64,000 nucleotides of DNA from positions 1-64,000 of the forward strand of contig JAEYSX010000003.1 of assembly GCA_023434325.1 (NCBI GenBank). The letters run 5' to 3'. Source of the DNA: Candidatus Parcubacteria bacterium. Its GTDB lineage: Bacteria; Patescibacteriota; Saccharimonadia; Saccharimonadales; UBA4665. Position 1 is the first letter of the stretch. Every line of letters starts with the position of its first letter. The notes below the pieces were generated by a model. That model was given only the letters and a program-made list of their open reading frames with translations, had not been told where the DNA came from and searched no databases. Both the position numbers and the translations under genes were made by a program. Positions 42,466-51,258 of this stretch are shown here, piece by piece.

Positions 42466-43293
42466 CTAGCTGGCGGGACGCAGTGCCATGGTGGCCACCG
42501 CCCAACGTCGGCTTTGGGTTATTGTCGCCGCGTACGGGCCCTGCGATCCGGTGCCGGGCGAGGCTCTGTCGTAGAGCGCTATACAGGGGCGATTAAGGGA
42601 ACCGCTCGCCGGACACGTCACTAATTCGTTACTAAAGCCAGACGGGTCCGTCCAATCCCCCGCTGCGAGCGAAGTTTCGGCCATCGTTGGAACACCGTAC
42701 ACCGTTACAAGCAATGCCCCGCTAGTGGCAACTGTTATGGCCGGAGCCGAAGCGCTCGTGCTAATCTCGTTTAGTTCGCTAAAGACCGTAGTCGCATCCA
42801 GTGGCGTACTCTGGTTAACACCGCTGTACGCGCGCAACTGACCACTATAGTGCTGCGCGTTGACGGAGGTTGACGTTACCGTCCCGCCCGCATCACCACT
42901 CTGGGCGACACGAGTATATATGGCCATTGTAAACGCAGCCGTACCCGCGCGCTGCTCGCCCCGTTTGGTCCAGCCGCTTATAGCGTTAAAAAGAGTAGCG
43001 GCATTAGAAGTCTGCGCCACAGCCAACACCAACAAGTCACCCTCTTGGGTCGACCCAGGAATGCTCACATCCAAACTGTTAACCGACGGGGTGGCCGCCG
43101 AACTAGTTGCGCGCAGCGTAATACCCTCAGTCGGTTCCTCGCCGCCCCCGCCAAACACGCTCTGCCACACAGCGCCATCCCATACGCGCACATCGGTAGG
43201 CTCGACCCACGTTGTGCCATTCCAGCGCAAAAAATCAGACTTATCGTCCTTATCGTTCCACTGGGAGCCGTTCCAGACTCTTATTGTAGGCAC
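42466..43293 (-). CDS. Fibre-like protein with WNG repeats, phage-tail-like
   Basis: 275 residues. Three short repeats near the N-terminus (IRVWNGSQWND, FLRWNGTTWVE, VRVWDGAVWQS) resemble modules of phage tail or surface proteins. A Ser/Thr/Ala/Gly-rich beta-sheet domain follows. No signal peptide. It lies 15 nt behind the 43309 gene on the same strand, so the pair form one unit. Function unknown; a non-canonical secreted fibre or a domesticated phage part are both possible. Confidence 0.68.
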   Translation of the reverse strand: MPTIRVWNGSQWNDKDDKSDFLRWNGTTWVEPTDVRVWDGAVWQSVFGGGGEEPTEGITLRATSSAATPSVNSLDVSIPGSTQEGDLLVLAVAQTSNAATLFNAISGWTKRGEQRAGTAAFTMAIYTRVAQSGDAGGTVTSTSVNAQHYSGQLRAYSGVNQSTPLDATTVFSELNEISTSASAPAITVATSGALLVTVYGVPTMAETSLAAGDWTDPSGFSNELVTCPASGSLNRPCIALYDRASPGTGSQGPYAATITQSRRWAVATMALRPAS

Positions 43294-43308
43294 AGAGTCT
43301 CCTTTCTA

Positions 43309-44289
43309 CTACGGTACAATCCACACATCCCCTACCCGAGGATTACTGGGAGCATCGGCGCCATACGATACCTTGCGGTCAATATTAGGCGCAGAAATAA
43401 CGCCATCGGGCGCTACCGAAGCCAAAACACCGTTACTCGGAGTCGTCCACTCGGTAAGGTTAGCACTTTGCGTTGCCGAGCGTTGCTGCACCCTAAACGG
43501 TACTGAATTATCCGCGGCTGGCCGCGCCCGTAACTCGCCCTTTTCGTTATGATAGCCGGTTCGGACACCGTTGTAGTAAAAAGACAGCGCATCGGGCGTG
43601 TCATTTGTGTGCGTATAGGTAAGATTAACCCGCAAAAATCCGTTTGTGGTATCCGGCGCAGTGACGGTGCTAAGGTTGTTTCCGGCGCGCAGCACCACGC
43701 TACTGGTGTCGGCCTTGCTGCTAAGCGCGCTAGACACCGCCGCACTCACCGGCTTGTCGGCGTCACTGGTATTATCGACATTACCCAATCCTACGTCGCC
43801 CTTTACAAGCGACAGGTCGGTCTTGAGCTGCGCTGGCGTGCGGTTAGTCCAGGCACCCGACTTGCGCTGCAAAATGTCATTGTTGCTTGGCGACAGACTA
43901 GCGATCGCCGTAAGGTTGGCATTAGAATCTTGCTTGTCCGCCAGACCGGGAACAGTCGGCGAAGCAGCCGTACCGCCCAAATCGCCCGCAAGCTGAATAG
44001 TTCCCTTGCTGGAGGCCGTGGCATCCGGCACGTTACCAAGAGCGGCGCTGTCTACGTACTGCCGTGTCGCAGCGTGCCCGGCAAGTGTCGGTTCTGGCAC
44101 TACCGGAGAACTAGAAAACGTCTTGGTACCGCCTATCACCTGACTGCCGGAGGTGCTCACAAAATTACCGAGCGTGCCATCGGTCCTAATCTTAAGCTTG
44201 CCATCACCCTGCATCTCAACCGACAAAAAGTCGTTGAGCACTGTGCCCCAAACACCGTCATCGCCACCGGGGTCTGGTAATCTAGCCAT
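43309..44289 (-). CDS. Tail-fibre-like protein
   Basis: 326 residues. It starts MARLPDPGGDDGVWGTVLND, an N-terminal motif I associate with phage-tail or fibre-like proteins, then contains AATRQYVDSAALGNVPDATA and VGLGNVDNTSDADKPVSAA, a pattern typical of tail-fibre shafts. The C-terminal third is beta-rich. No signal peptide. No other phage gene is nearby: rpsO lies on one side and truB on the other. Confidence 0.74.
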   Translation of the reverse strand: MARLPDPGGDDGVWGTVLNDFLSVEMQGDGKLKIRTDGTLGNFVSTSGSQVIGGTKTFSSSPVVPEPTLAGHAATRQYVDSAALGNVPDATASSKGTIQLAGDLGGTAASPTVPGLADKQDSNANLTAIASLSPSNNDILQRKSGAWTNRTPAQLKTDLSLVKGDVGLGNVDNTSDADKPVSAAVSSALSSKADTSSVVLRAGNNLSTVTAPDTTNGFLRVNLTYTHTNDTPDALSFYYNGVRTGYHNEKGELRARPAADNSVPFRVQQRSATQSANLTEWTTPSNGVLASVAPDGVISAPNIDRKVSYGADAPSNPRVGDVWIVP

Positions 44290-44360
44290 TGATGCGCCTA
44301 TGCATGTTTATTTTGCCCTTTCGCAAGCACTATGCTTATGCTTCCAGCTTAACAAAGGTA

Positions 44361-45056
44361 TCACGATGTCACAACATGTGCCCGAATAACCTCGGTGTCG
44401 CACCCCTCCATAACCATGGCGTTTTCGAGACGGAACGGCCCAACCTCAGTCCGGCGCAGCGCACTCATGTACGCTCCCGTCCCAAGGCGCTCGCCAATAT
44501 CCTCTACAAGCGTACGAATATAGGTACCACTAGAAACCGCTGCGGTAAACGTTACGGTCGGATACTCGTACCCGTGCATTGTTATAGCGTGGATCGTAGC
44601 AAGACGCGGCTTTAGATCGGGCACTATACCGGCACGCGCCAACTTGTACGCTCGCTGGCCGTTTACCTTGATCGCCGAAAACGCCGGGGGTGTCTGCATA
44701 ATGTTCCCCTCAAACTGCGCGAGCGCCGCGCGAATCTCGCCTTCTGTCGGCACCACATCGGACACAAGGGTCTTTTCGCCCTCTTCATCGCCCGTTGCAC
44801 TTGTCTGACCCAGACGCATTGTTACCTCGTACGTTTTGTCGAGTTTGGTGTACTCGGGTACTTTTTTGGTATATTGGCCGAGCATCAGCACCAACAGACC
44901 GGTCGCCAAAGGATCCAGCGTGCCAGTATGCCCTACTGGGAACCGTTTTTTGTTTGTGGTATTAAGGTCGGAAGTTTGAATGATCCGCCGAACCTTATTC
45001 ACCACATCAAAACTCGTCCAGCCCGAGGGCTTGTCTACCAATAAAATACCGTTCAT
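44361..45056 (-). CDS. truB: tRNA pseudouridine-55 synthase TruB, short form
   Basis: 231 residues against about 300 in E. coli. Makes pseudouridine 55 in the T loop of tRNA. The catalytic Asp is in VGHTGTLDPLATGLL; YEVTMRLGQTSATGDEEG and SSGTYIRTLVEDIG are conserved. The C-terminal PUA RNA-binding domain is absent. TATGCT lies 6 nt before the ATG. Confidence 0.94.
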   Translation of the reverse strand: MNGILLVDKPSGWTSFDVVNKVRRIIQTSDLNTTNKKRFPVGHTGTLDPLATGLLVLMLGQYTKKVPEYTKLDKTYEVTMRLGQTSATGDEEGEKTLVSDVVPTEGEIRAALAQFEGNIMQTPPAFSAIKVNGQRAYKLARAGIVPDLKPRLATIHAITMHGYEYPTVTFTAAVSSGTYIRTLVEDIGERLGTGAYMSALRRTEVGPFRLENAMVMEGCDTEVIRAHVVTS

Positions 45057-45098
45057 GCGTCTAGCATATAGAATTTATGAGCCGTAAGCCAGAACACT

Positions 45099-46604
45099 TT
45101 ACTGCGGCATCATCGGAGGCGGCGCGGGTGGCGGCGGGCCGGATGGCATTGGCGGCACGGTTCCAGGCATGTCTTCGGGAGCTGGCGCGGTCAAGTCGGG
45201 AGGAGTCGGAGTAGCGGTATCTCCTCCGCCAAAGGCGCGGACAACTGCGCTTCGGGCCTTCTCGGCATGGGTTGATACAAAGCCAGATGGGCTACTGGCT
45301 GCAGCAGACTGAAAACCTCCGAGGTCGGTCGGATGTGGCGCGGGCGCACCGCTTGGCAACTCTTCGCCCGGGATAGTGGGCGCAGGCGGCGTGGGCAGCA
45401 AATTGCGTGATGGCTCGCCCGCAGGCGCGCTATCTGACGCACTGGCGCTTGGCGGCTGTACGACCATCCGAGAGCTCCCCATGTGCGTTATAGGGTCGGT
45501 CGTCGGAGCGGATGAACCCTGCAGCGCCTCACCCACAGTGTGTAGATCACCCTTGTCATCGATGTGAATACGAGCGAGATCAGGATCTTTCTCTTCTTCG
45601 GCATTGGAGTTTGCCAGGTCCTCTAAGTTGACGACCGGCCTGGATTCCTCGTCCTCGGGCTTGTACACAGGCTTCTGCGGCGCAGGAGGTTGAATCGGCA
45701 CCGTCTCTTCTACCGGCTGACTAGGAGTATCGTTGGTTTGGCGAATCTGAAGCTCGCCTGGTTCGCGCTTGGGCGCGGGCGGCGTAGGAGGCGTGGGTGA
45801 GGTAACGGGCGCAGGGGGAGCAACCGGCACAACCGGCTTGGGTGGTGGAGGTGGCGGTGTGTGTGCCGCTTCTTCTAACTTGGTAACTACAAGCTGCTGG
45901 TTTGCACCAGACGCCATAAGCGTGGCACTAATGCTCATTGTTGCAGGCGCCGTCTTTTTGTTGCTAAAGCGATCTGTCTCGGCCACGATACCGGTCAAGA
46001 ATGAAGTCGCGATTTGTCCGTCAATCGACTGCTTATCCATGACAATCGACATATCGGCAACCATTTCGCATAAGCTACTGGCAGTCGGATTGATCCAGTT
46101 AATACTGCCGAATTCGCCGCCGGGCTTGGTGTGCATTGTCATAACGGCGGCGTCGTGTAGGATGCGGCCGTGCGCGGCAATTGCTTGGTCGATATCTGCC
46201 TGCGTGGACACACCAAGTGCTACCACTGCCTCGACGTTAAAGTCGCCCTGGCTAAACTCGAGGTCTTTGCCGGACAGCGAGGTGTGCCACGGAGTAATAA
46301 AGATCTTAACGACCTTGTCCTCTACCTTGTATCGGAGCTTGTCGGCCTTGGCCTTATCAAGCGAGATAATAAAGTCGCGCAAAGAGTCGACGTCGTGTTT
46401 AAGGGTTTTTTCGGGCTGCAAAAACTCGATAGTCGATGGCACCTTGCCGCTAAACACAGCTGTGGCGCTCTTGCCCATTTTATTGAGCAAAATTGTAAGG
46501 CCAATACAGGATGCCAGCTGGTCGACCGAAGGGTTCTTGCTCACCGTAACCAAAATGTTATTGGTCTGCTGGAGTTTTTCGGCTATCTGATGTTTTTGTT
46601 CCAT
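45099..46604 (-). CDS. Degenerate DHH-family phosphoesterase with a long proline-rich tail
   Basis: 501 residues from the ATG at 46604. The first 260 residues follow the NrnA/DHH fold (NNILVTVSKNPSVDQLASCIG, later FLTGIVAETDRFSNKKTAP). The DHH motif that normally reads HxxPDxD reads KNPSVDQ here, so key metal ligands are missing. The last 230 residues are Pro/Ala/Thr-rich with low complexity (PPPPPPKPVVPVAPPAP). It probably binds rather than cleaves nucleic acid or nucleotides. The upstream frame to 46712 has no support. Confidence 0.82.
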   Translation of the reverse strand: MEQKHQIAEKLQQTNNILVTVSKNPSVDQLASCIGLTILLNKMGKSATAVFSGKVPSTIEFLQPEKTLKHDVDSLRDFIISLDKAKADKLRYKVEDKVVKIFITPWHTSLSGKDLEFSQGDFNVEAVVALGVSTQADIDQAIAAHGRILHDAAVMTMHTKPGGEFGSINWINPTASSLCEMVADMSIVMDKQSIDGQIATSFLTGIVAETDRFSNKKTAPATMSISATLMASGANQQLVVTKLEEAAHTPPPPPPKPVVPVAPPAPVTSPTPPTPPAPKREPGELQIRQTNDTPSQPVEETVPIQPPAPQKPVYKPEDEESRPVVNLEDLANSNAEEEKDPDLARIHIDDKGDLHTVGEALQGSSAPTTDPITHMGSSRMVVQPPSASASDSAPAGEPSRNLLPTPPAPTIPGEELPSGAPAPHPTDLGGFQSAAASSPSGFVSTHAEKARSAVVRAFGGGDTATPTPPDLTAPAPEDMPGTVPPMPSGPPPPAPPPMMPQ

Positions 46605-46755
46605 TGTTTGTATTTGAATTGTTAACTTTCTAGTAAAGCATAGCATAAACACTATACATTTGTCCAGTCGTAGCCGCCGGCGCAGCCCCCTACTCTTTAC
46701 AAACAGCGTCAACTCTTGTATATTAGAACGGAATAATTAATAACAAGGTAGTCTA

Positions 46756-47088
46756 ATGCCAATCATCAAGTCAGCCAAGAAGCGCGTTAAGGTAGCCAAG
46801 AAGGCCACCATACGCAACGCCAAAACCAAGCGCTCCCTGAAGGAAGCCGTTAAAGCCTTTGCCAAGTCCCTGACCGGCGGCAAAAACGTAGCCGAAGCTC
46901 ACGCCAAAGCACAGAGCGAAGTCGACAAGGCCACCAAAAAAGGCATCATGCACAAAAACAAAGCTGCCCGCAAGAAAGCTCAGCTTGCACGTTCGGCCAA
47001 GGCCAGCGGCGCCGCTAAGCCAGCAGCCAAAGCTGCCGAAAAGAAGGCTCCTGCCAAGAAGCCTGCAGCCAAGAAAACTGCTAAGTAG
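46756..47088 (+). CDS. rpsT: 30S ribosomal protein S20 with an Ala/Lys-rich extension
   Basis: 110 residues, compared with about 87 usually. The S20 core MPIIKSAKKRVKVAKKATIRN and the helical hairpin are intact. The last 30 residues repeat AAK/APAKK, a basic tail of unknown use. TATATT and a 30-nt leader with AAGG precede the ATG. A terminator follows. Confidence 0.96.
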   Translation: MPIIKSAKKRVKVAKKATIRNAKTKRSLKEAVKAFAKSLTGGKNVAEAHAKAQSEVDKATKKGIMHKNKAARKKAQLARSAKASGAAKPAAKAAEKKAPAKKPAAKKTAK

Positions 47089-47103
47089 TCATCGCATCCT
47101 ATT

Positions 47104-47144
47104 AAATAAAAGTCCCTGCAATTATCGGCCGGGACTTTTTATTT
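47104..47144 (+). terminator. Rho-independent terminator after rpsT
   Basis: AAATAAAAGTCCC (47104-47116) pairs with GGGACTTTTTATTT (47131-47144) across a short loop; the T-rich arm acts as the termination run. Confidence 0.88.
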
Positions 47145-47194
47145 ACTTTGAGAATCCTAGTTACCTAACACGGCAGCGCTAGGCATGCGAAAAA

Positions 47195-47788
47195 TTACCG
47201 CGGGCGCGGCACCCAAACCGCCGTCTTGGGATTATCACTTGTCGTTATACGCAGGCCTCCGTCTAGGAGCGGGGGTATTTCAATCGTAATGTGACGCCCT
47301 TCGGCACGCACTGGCGCTAATGTATTACGAACATCACTCGTAGTGACCATTCCTGACACAGCAGTGCCACCCACAGACCGAAAACTACCAGCTAAAGTTG
47401 GGCGACGACGCTCAGGGGTTGACGGGGCGGAAGGCGTCTCTGCCATCTGAACCAAACTACCAAATCCACCTCCAATACGTGCCACTCTCCTCATATCTTC
47501 GGGGGCTTTGCCGGCCTGCTTCCAAGCTTCGAGATCTGTGCTATGTTTCGGGGCGTACGGTACGGTGGATACCCCTAGGGCTACGTCTACCGGGGAATTC
47601 TCGTCCGAAGATGCTACCTCTTGAGACAAACCATCAGGTCGGAGACGACCTTTATCAAAGACATCGGCCGCGGTTCGCTTTGGCAAACCATTTTCGGTTG
47701 TCGGTCGCTTAAAGTCAAGCGGCAGCCACGTAGAAGGGTTTCCTTCTCTTGCAGCGTCTGGAACTTCTGGCACTGAATTAAAAGACAT
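47195..47788 (-). CDS. Hypothetical soluble protein, lineage-specific
   Basis: 197 residues, no membrane segment and no recognised domain. Strand-rich C-terminus (GRHITIEIPPLLDGGLRITT). TATAATGCTAATG lies about 14 nt before the ATG. A single gene between rpsT and holA. Confidence 0.62.
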   Translation of the reverse strand: MSFNSVPEVPDAAREGNPSTWLPLDFKRPTTENGLPKRTAADVFDKGRLRPDGLSQEVASSDENSPVDVALGVSTVPYAPKHSTDLEAWKQAGKAPEDMRRVARIGGGFGSLVQMAETPSAPSTPERRRPTLAGSFRSVGGTAVSGMVTTSDVRNTLAPVRAEGRHITIEIPPLLDGGLRITTSDNPKTAVWVPRPR

Positions 47789-47860
47789 ACTATAACATTA
47801 GCATTATACAGTCTTTTTGTCAAGGTCGCTAACACCTTAGGCTGTTGTATTATGTGCCCG

Positions 47861-48778
47861 TTATCCGAGGCTGATGAGGTAAAACTGCAGGGCTTCGTCG
47901 GCGTCGATTGTTTGTGTTTTTAGCTTGATATCTAGCTTGAGCAGATCTTGTATCATCGTTTTTATCTGTGCGGGGGTGCGACTGCGAGCCAGCGCTTGGG
48001 TTTTGCGGACAACGTAGGGGTTAAGCTTGGCTTCGCGGGCGATGTGCTCGGCCGGGTGCGCGCTGCCGGCTTTGACCACGGCCAGAACATGCAGCTGCCA
48101 GGCGATCATAGCGATAATGGCCTGGGGCTCGACACGGAGGGCGCGCTGCTCTTTGTACAGCTCGAGCGCGCGGCTAATGTTACCCGAAAACGCCGCCTCG
48201 AGCAGCTCGAAGACCGTACTTTGGGGAGTGCTTTCTGTGAGCGCCTCGATGGTCGTTTTGGTGATCTGCGGGTCGTACGTCAAAAGCTTGTCCAGCTCTG
48301 CAGAGAGCAGCTGTTGGTTTGGCCCTACGCGGTCGATCAATAGCCGCGCATCGGCAGGACTGATTTTACCGCTCTTCCCTGCGGCGTATTCGCCTGCCCA
48401 GCGCGCCAGGCCATTGGCATCAAGATCGCCAAATTCGCGGTAATCGGTGAGCTTTTTGAGCGTTTTGTAGTAGGTTTGTCGCTTGTCGAGCTTGGGCTCT
48501 ACGATAATCACATCTGTTGTTTCGGCAGCTTCTTGCAGCGCCTCGGCAGCCTTCTCGGCAAAGGCTTTTTGCTTGCTTGGTTCGACAAGTATAACCAGCT
48601 TGCGCTCTGTTAAAAACGGCAAACTCGCCATGCTCTCGCGCATGCGGGCGGCGGTCGCTTCGCCGCCGTCAAAGCGCTCGACAGCCATATCGGTATGGGT
48701 CGCCACAAAATCGGCCACCAGCTTACGCAGCTCGGACCTGAGCAAAAAATCATTCGATCCAGTAAGTGTTATTGTCAT
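47861..48778 (-). CDS. holA: DNA polymerase III delta subunit
   Basis: 305 residues. Part of the clamp loader that opens the sliding clamp. The N-terminal domain starts MTITLTGSNDFLLRSELRKL, and the family pattern continues in the AAA+-like and collar domains (SAELDKLLTYDPQITKTTIE; AREAKLNPYVVRKTQALA). Divergent from the HD gene with overlapping -10 boxes. Confidence 0.92.
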   Translation of the reverse strand: MTITLTGSNDFLLRSELRKLVADFVATHTDMAVERFDGGEATAARMRESMASLPFLTERKLVILVEPSKQKAFAEKAAEALQEAAETTDVIIVEPKLDKRQTYYKTLKKLTDYREFGDLDANGLARWAGEYAAGKSGKISPADARLLIDRVGPNQQLLSAELDKLLTYDPQITKTTIEALTESTPQSTVFELLEAAFSGNISRALELYKEQRALRVEPQAIIAMIAWQLHVLAVVKAGSAHPAEHIAREAKLNPYVVRKTQALARSRTPAQIKTMIQDLLKLDIKLKTQTIDADEALQFYLISLG

Positions 48779-48787
48779 CTGTTTACG

Positions 48788-48794
48788 TATGATA
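48788..48794. promoter_or_regulatory. Symmetric bidirectional -10 element between holA and the HD gene
   Basis: GTATGATAC reads TATGAT on the plus strand (48788-48793) and TATCAT on the minus strand (48794-48789). The plus-strand ATG (48805) is 11 nt from it and the minus-strand ATG (48778) is 10 nt. One element seems to serve both genes, each leaderless. Confidence 0.6.
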
Positions 48795-48804
48795 CCATTG
48801 TCGT

Positions 48805-49407
48805 ATGAGTCTACAGAGGGATATTGATTTTCTTTACGAGTTGGGAAACCTACGGTTTGTTGACCGCACCTGGAAGCGATTTTTAAACGGTGATTTTGCC
48901 AATAACACCGAGCATCTTTTTCGCGTTACTTGGATTGCTCTTATTATCGCCAAGCACGAGGGAGTGACCAATACGGATCGCATCCTCAAGATGGCGATCG
49001 CGCATGATATAGCCGAAAGTCGCACCGGTGATGTGGACTATCTGAGTAGGCAGTACGTGACACGCGACGAAGAGGCGGGTCTGCACGATATGGTAGAAGG
49101 TACTGTCTTGGAGGAAGAGGTCAAAGAGTTTATCCGTGAATACGAAGAACGCACCAGCATCGAATCAAAAATAGTCAAAGACGCCGACAACATAGACGTC
49201 GACCTTGAACTGCGCGAACAAGCCAGCCGCGGTCATACTCTTGGCAACCGCGAAGAATGGCAAAAAATGCGCAACCACGTACACGAAACCAAACTGTATA
49301 CAGAAACAGCAAAAAAGATGGCGAAGGCCATTCAAAGTAGCGATCCTCACGCCTGGCACATCTTTAGCCAGCGCAACCGCATTAACGGTGGCGACTGGAA
49401 GAAATAG
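48805..49407 (+). CDS. HD-domain phosphohydrolase (YfbR-like)
   Basis: 200 residues. The HD metal motif is seen as EHLFRVTWIALIIAK, then MAIAHDIAESRTGDVDY and a distal Asp in DADNIDVDLELREQA. YfbR-type enzymes remove phosphate from deoxynucleoside monophosphates; that substrate is likely but not proven. The stop codon abuts the mutM stop (TAGCTA). Confidence 0.85.
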   Translation: MSLQRDIDFLYELGNLRFVDRTWKRFLNGDFANNTEHLFRVTWIALIIAKHEGVTNTDRILKMAIAHDIAESRTGDVDYLSRQYVTRDEEAGLHDMVEGTVLEEEVKEFIREYEERTSIESKIVKDADNIDVDLELREQASRGHTLGNREEWQKMRNHVHETKLYTETAKKMAKAIQSSDPHAWHIFSQRNRINGGDWKK

Positions 49408-50280
49408 CTATATTTGCTGGCATATGGGGCAAATGTGGGTGCCGCGGCCGGCGGCGCGGATTTTTATGATATCCGTGGTCGGATGGCGCGGACAAGGCTG
49501 ACCCTCACGGCGAAACACCTGGGCAAAGCTGAGGTAGCTGCCGCGTTTGCCTTGGTGATCGACGTAATTGCGGTCGGTCGAGCCACCCTTTTCGATGGCA
49601 AGGCGCAGAATCCGACGCAGTTCCTGATATAGCGTTTTAAGCTTGGCAACCGGGACATATGAGACTTTGGTAAGCGGATGGATTTTGGCCGCCCACAGGG
49701 ATTCATCGGCGTAGATGTTGCCTACTCCGGCCACTACTGTTTGATCTAGCAACACGGCTTTAATACTGCTGTTTTTGCGGCGGGCCGAACGACCGACAAA
49801 ATCACTTGCCGTAAAGTCATCTGATAATGGTTCTGGCCCGACTTTTTGAAAGAAGTCGAGGTTATCTATCTCTAGCGTCGGCAATAGTCGAACCCAGCCA
49901 AACTTGCGTTGGTCGTTAAAAAACAGTTTGCTACCGTCGTCAAAGGTAAACGTGACCCTAGTAGACTTATCCGGCAAATTACCGACCAAACTGTCGTTGG
50001 GGTGGCCTGCGCCAAAATTTGCCACTGGGCTGCGAAAAACGAGCTGACCGGTCATCTTGAGGTGGATAATAAGTGAATAATCGGTGCTAAGGTCGATAAT
50101 CAGCACCTTGGCGCGGCGGCGCACGGCCACCACGGACGCGCCAATCAAAAAGCGCTGCACATCGGCTTTAGCATTAGGAAATCCCTTAGGCCAATCGTAC
50201 ACGACATCGGTAACGCGGCGCCCCGGCAATAAAGCGCTCAGGCCTGTGCGCACCGTCTCTACTTCTGGTAACTCTGGCAT
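49408..50280 (-). CDS. mutM: Formamidopyrimidine-DNA glycosylase
   Basis: 290 residues. Removes oxidised purines. MPELPEVETVRTGL holds the catalytic Pro1 and Glu2 (numbering after Met removal). The helix-two-turn-helix region and the C-terminal zinc finger are present, but the finger reads CPRH...CPIC, so one Cys is replaced by His, a ligand that can still bind zinc. TACAAT ends 6 nt before the ATG. Confidence 0.95.
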   Translation of the reverse strand: MPELPEVETVRTGLSALLPGRRVTDVVYDWPKGFPNAKADVQRFLIGASVVAVRRRAKVLIIDLSTDYSLIIHLKMTGQLVFRSPVANFGAGHPNDSLVGNLPDKSTRVTFTFDDGSKLFFNDQRKFGWVRLLPTLEIDNLDFFQKVGPEPLSDDFTASDFVGRSARRKNSSIKAVLLDQTVVAGVGNIYADESLWAAKIHPLTKVSYVPVAKLKTLYQELRRILRLAIEKGGSTDRNYVDHQGKRGSYLSFAQVFRREGQPCPRHPTTDIIKIRAAGRGTHICPICQQI

Positions 50281-50300
50281 ATACAGATTGTACCAGCGCT

Positions 50301-50957
50301 CTACCTTGCAAGAAACACTAGGTTATGGAGTACATTACTGCCTACAGATGCGACTAGCCGTAATGAAGTCAAGAATACGGGTCGCTCAGGCGTATACGAA
50401 AGCTTTCGCGCTGCTAAATCGCGCGCCGCATCGCGCATACTCGGATCTGGCGCCTTTTTTGCCTGCAACATTATCGCATGCCGCACAGGCCAAAGCTGAT
50501 ACGGAGACATGGAAGGAAAAGGCCGCTCAGGGTTAGCCCTGCGGTCGTCAATAACTTCCTGGGCGTCTTGGATGTCTGCTTCTTTTTTCTTGAGCGGTGC
50601 AAAGGCACTTGGCGGGATAGTGTTCGCGCCGTACTCGCGCAGAATTGACCGACGACATTCGTCCCGCCCCTCCTGTCGTCTAGTGAGTTGTTCGGCCAGC
50701 ACTGCATCGGCTGTTTTGTTGGGGTCAGCCCATCGATCTAGCAAAGCGCCAAGGTGTTGCGCAACGATCTGATCCGTCCGATCCAAGGTATCCAGAGGAT
50801 ATCTACGCGAAAGCTCATCTCTGCCTTCCTGTAAAAAAGACTGTAACAGAAACAGATCAGCCCTCTCGGTTGTCGGATATGAGGGATCGAATCCAGACAC
50901 CTCGACACTACCTCCCACACACCCTGCTTCTGGCTGGCGTCGCGACATAAGTGCCAT
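50301..50957 (-). CDS. Hypothetical helical protein, lineage-specific
   Basis: 218 residues if read from the ATG at 50957; the ATG at 50948 is an alternative. The frame continues upstream to 51023 but that part overlaps the start of the 51022 gene. Charged, helical (LLQSFLQEGRDELSRRYPLD; LLDRWADPNKTADAVLAEQL), ending in a short hydrophobic stretch. No recognised family. Confidence 0.6.
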   Translation of the reverse strand: MALMSRRQPEAGCVGGSVEVSGFDPSYPTTERADLFLLQSFLQEGRDELSRRYPLDTLDRTDQIVAQHLGALLDRWADPNKTADAVLAEQLTRRQEGRDECRRSILREYGANTIPPSAFAPLKKKEADIQDAQEVIDDRRANPERPFPSMSPYQLWPVRHAIMLQAKKAPDPSMRDAARDLAARKLSYTPERPVFLTSLRLVASVGSNVLHNLVFLAR

Positions 50958-51021
50958 AATTATTAACTTAAGACTAACTCTAGAACCAGCATAGGTCAAT
51001 CCATGCGGTACAATTAGAAAC

Positions 51022-51258
51022 ATGGAAAGTCTTGCTGATGTTTTGAGCCGGTACCAGCCAGAGGAGCCGGATGAGATTAAGGCCGTTAAACGCTACATTC
51101 AGGACGAGTTTGGCGCGACTGCGCGTGTGGGACTACACGGCGAGGTGCTGGTTGTTACGGTGCGGAGTGCATCGCTGGCAAACTCGCTGAGGTTTAAGAT
51201 TCTGTCGCTGCAAAAGGCGGCCAACACCAAGCGCAAGATTTTGTTTCGGATCGGCTAA
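51022..51258 (+). CDS. Small DUF721/DciA-like protein
   Basis: 78 residues. A short helix is followed by a strand-helix unit, GEVLVVTVRSASLANSLRFK and KRKILFRIG, matching the core of DUF721/DciA, which loads the replicative helicase in many bacteria. It lacks the longer DciA N-terminus, so the match is modest. TACAAT at 51009-51014 ends 7 nt before the ATG (leaderless). It ends with stop overlap against the next convergent gene. Confidence 0.6.
   Translation: MESLADVLSRYQPEEPDEIKAVKRYIQDEFGATARVGLHGEVLVVTVRSASLANSLRFKILSLQKAANTKRKILFRIG

Noticed and set aside
42466..44289. A prophage
   Set aside because: Only two fibre-like genes; no capsid, portal, terminase or integrase within the window.
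45769..46590. 273-codon frame antisense to the DHH-like gene
   Set aside because: Low-complexity Gly/Val-rich translation mirrors the proline-rich tail of the real gene.
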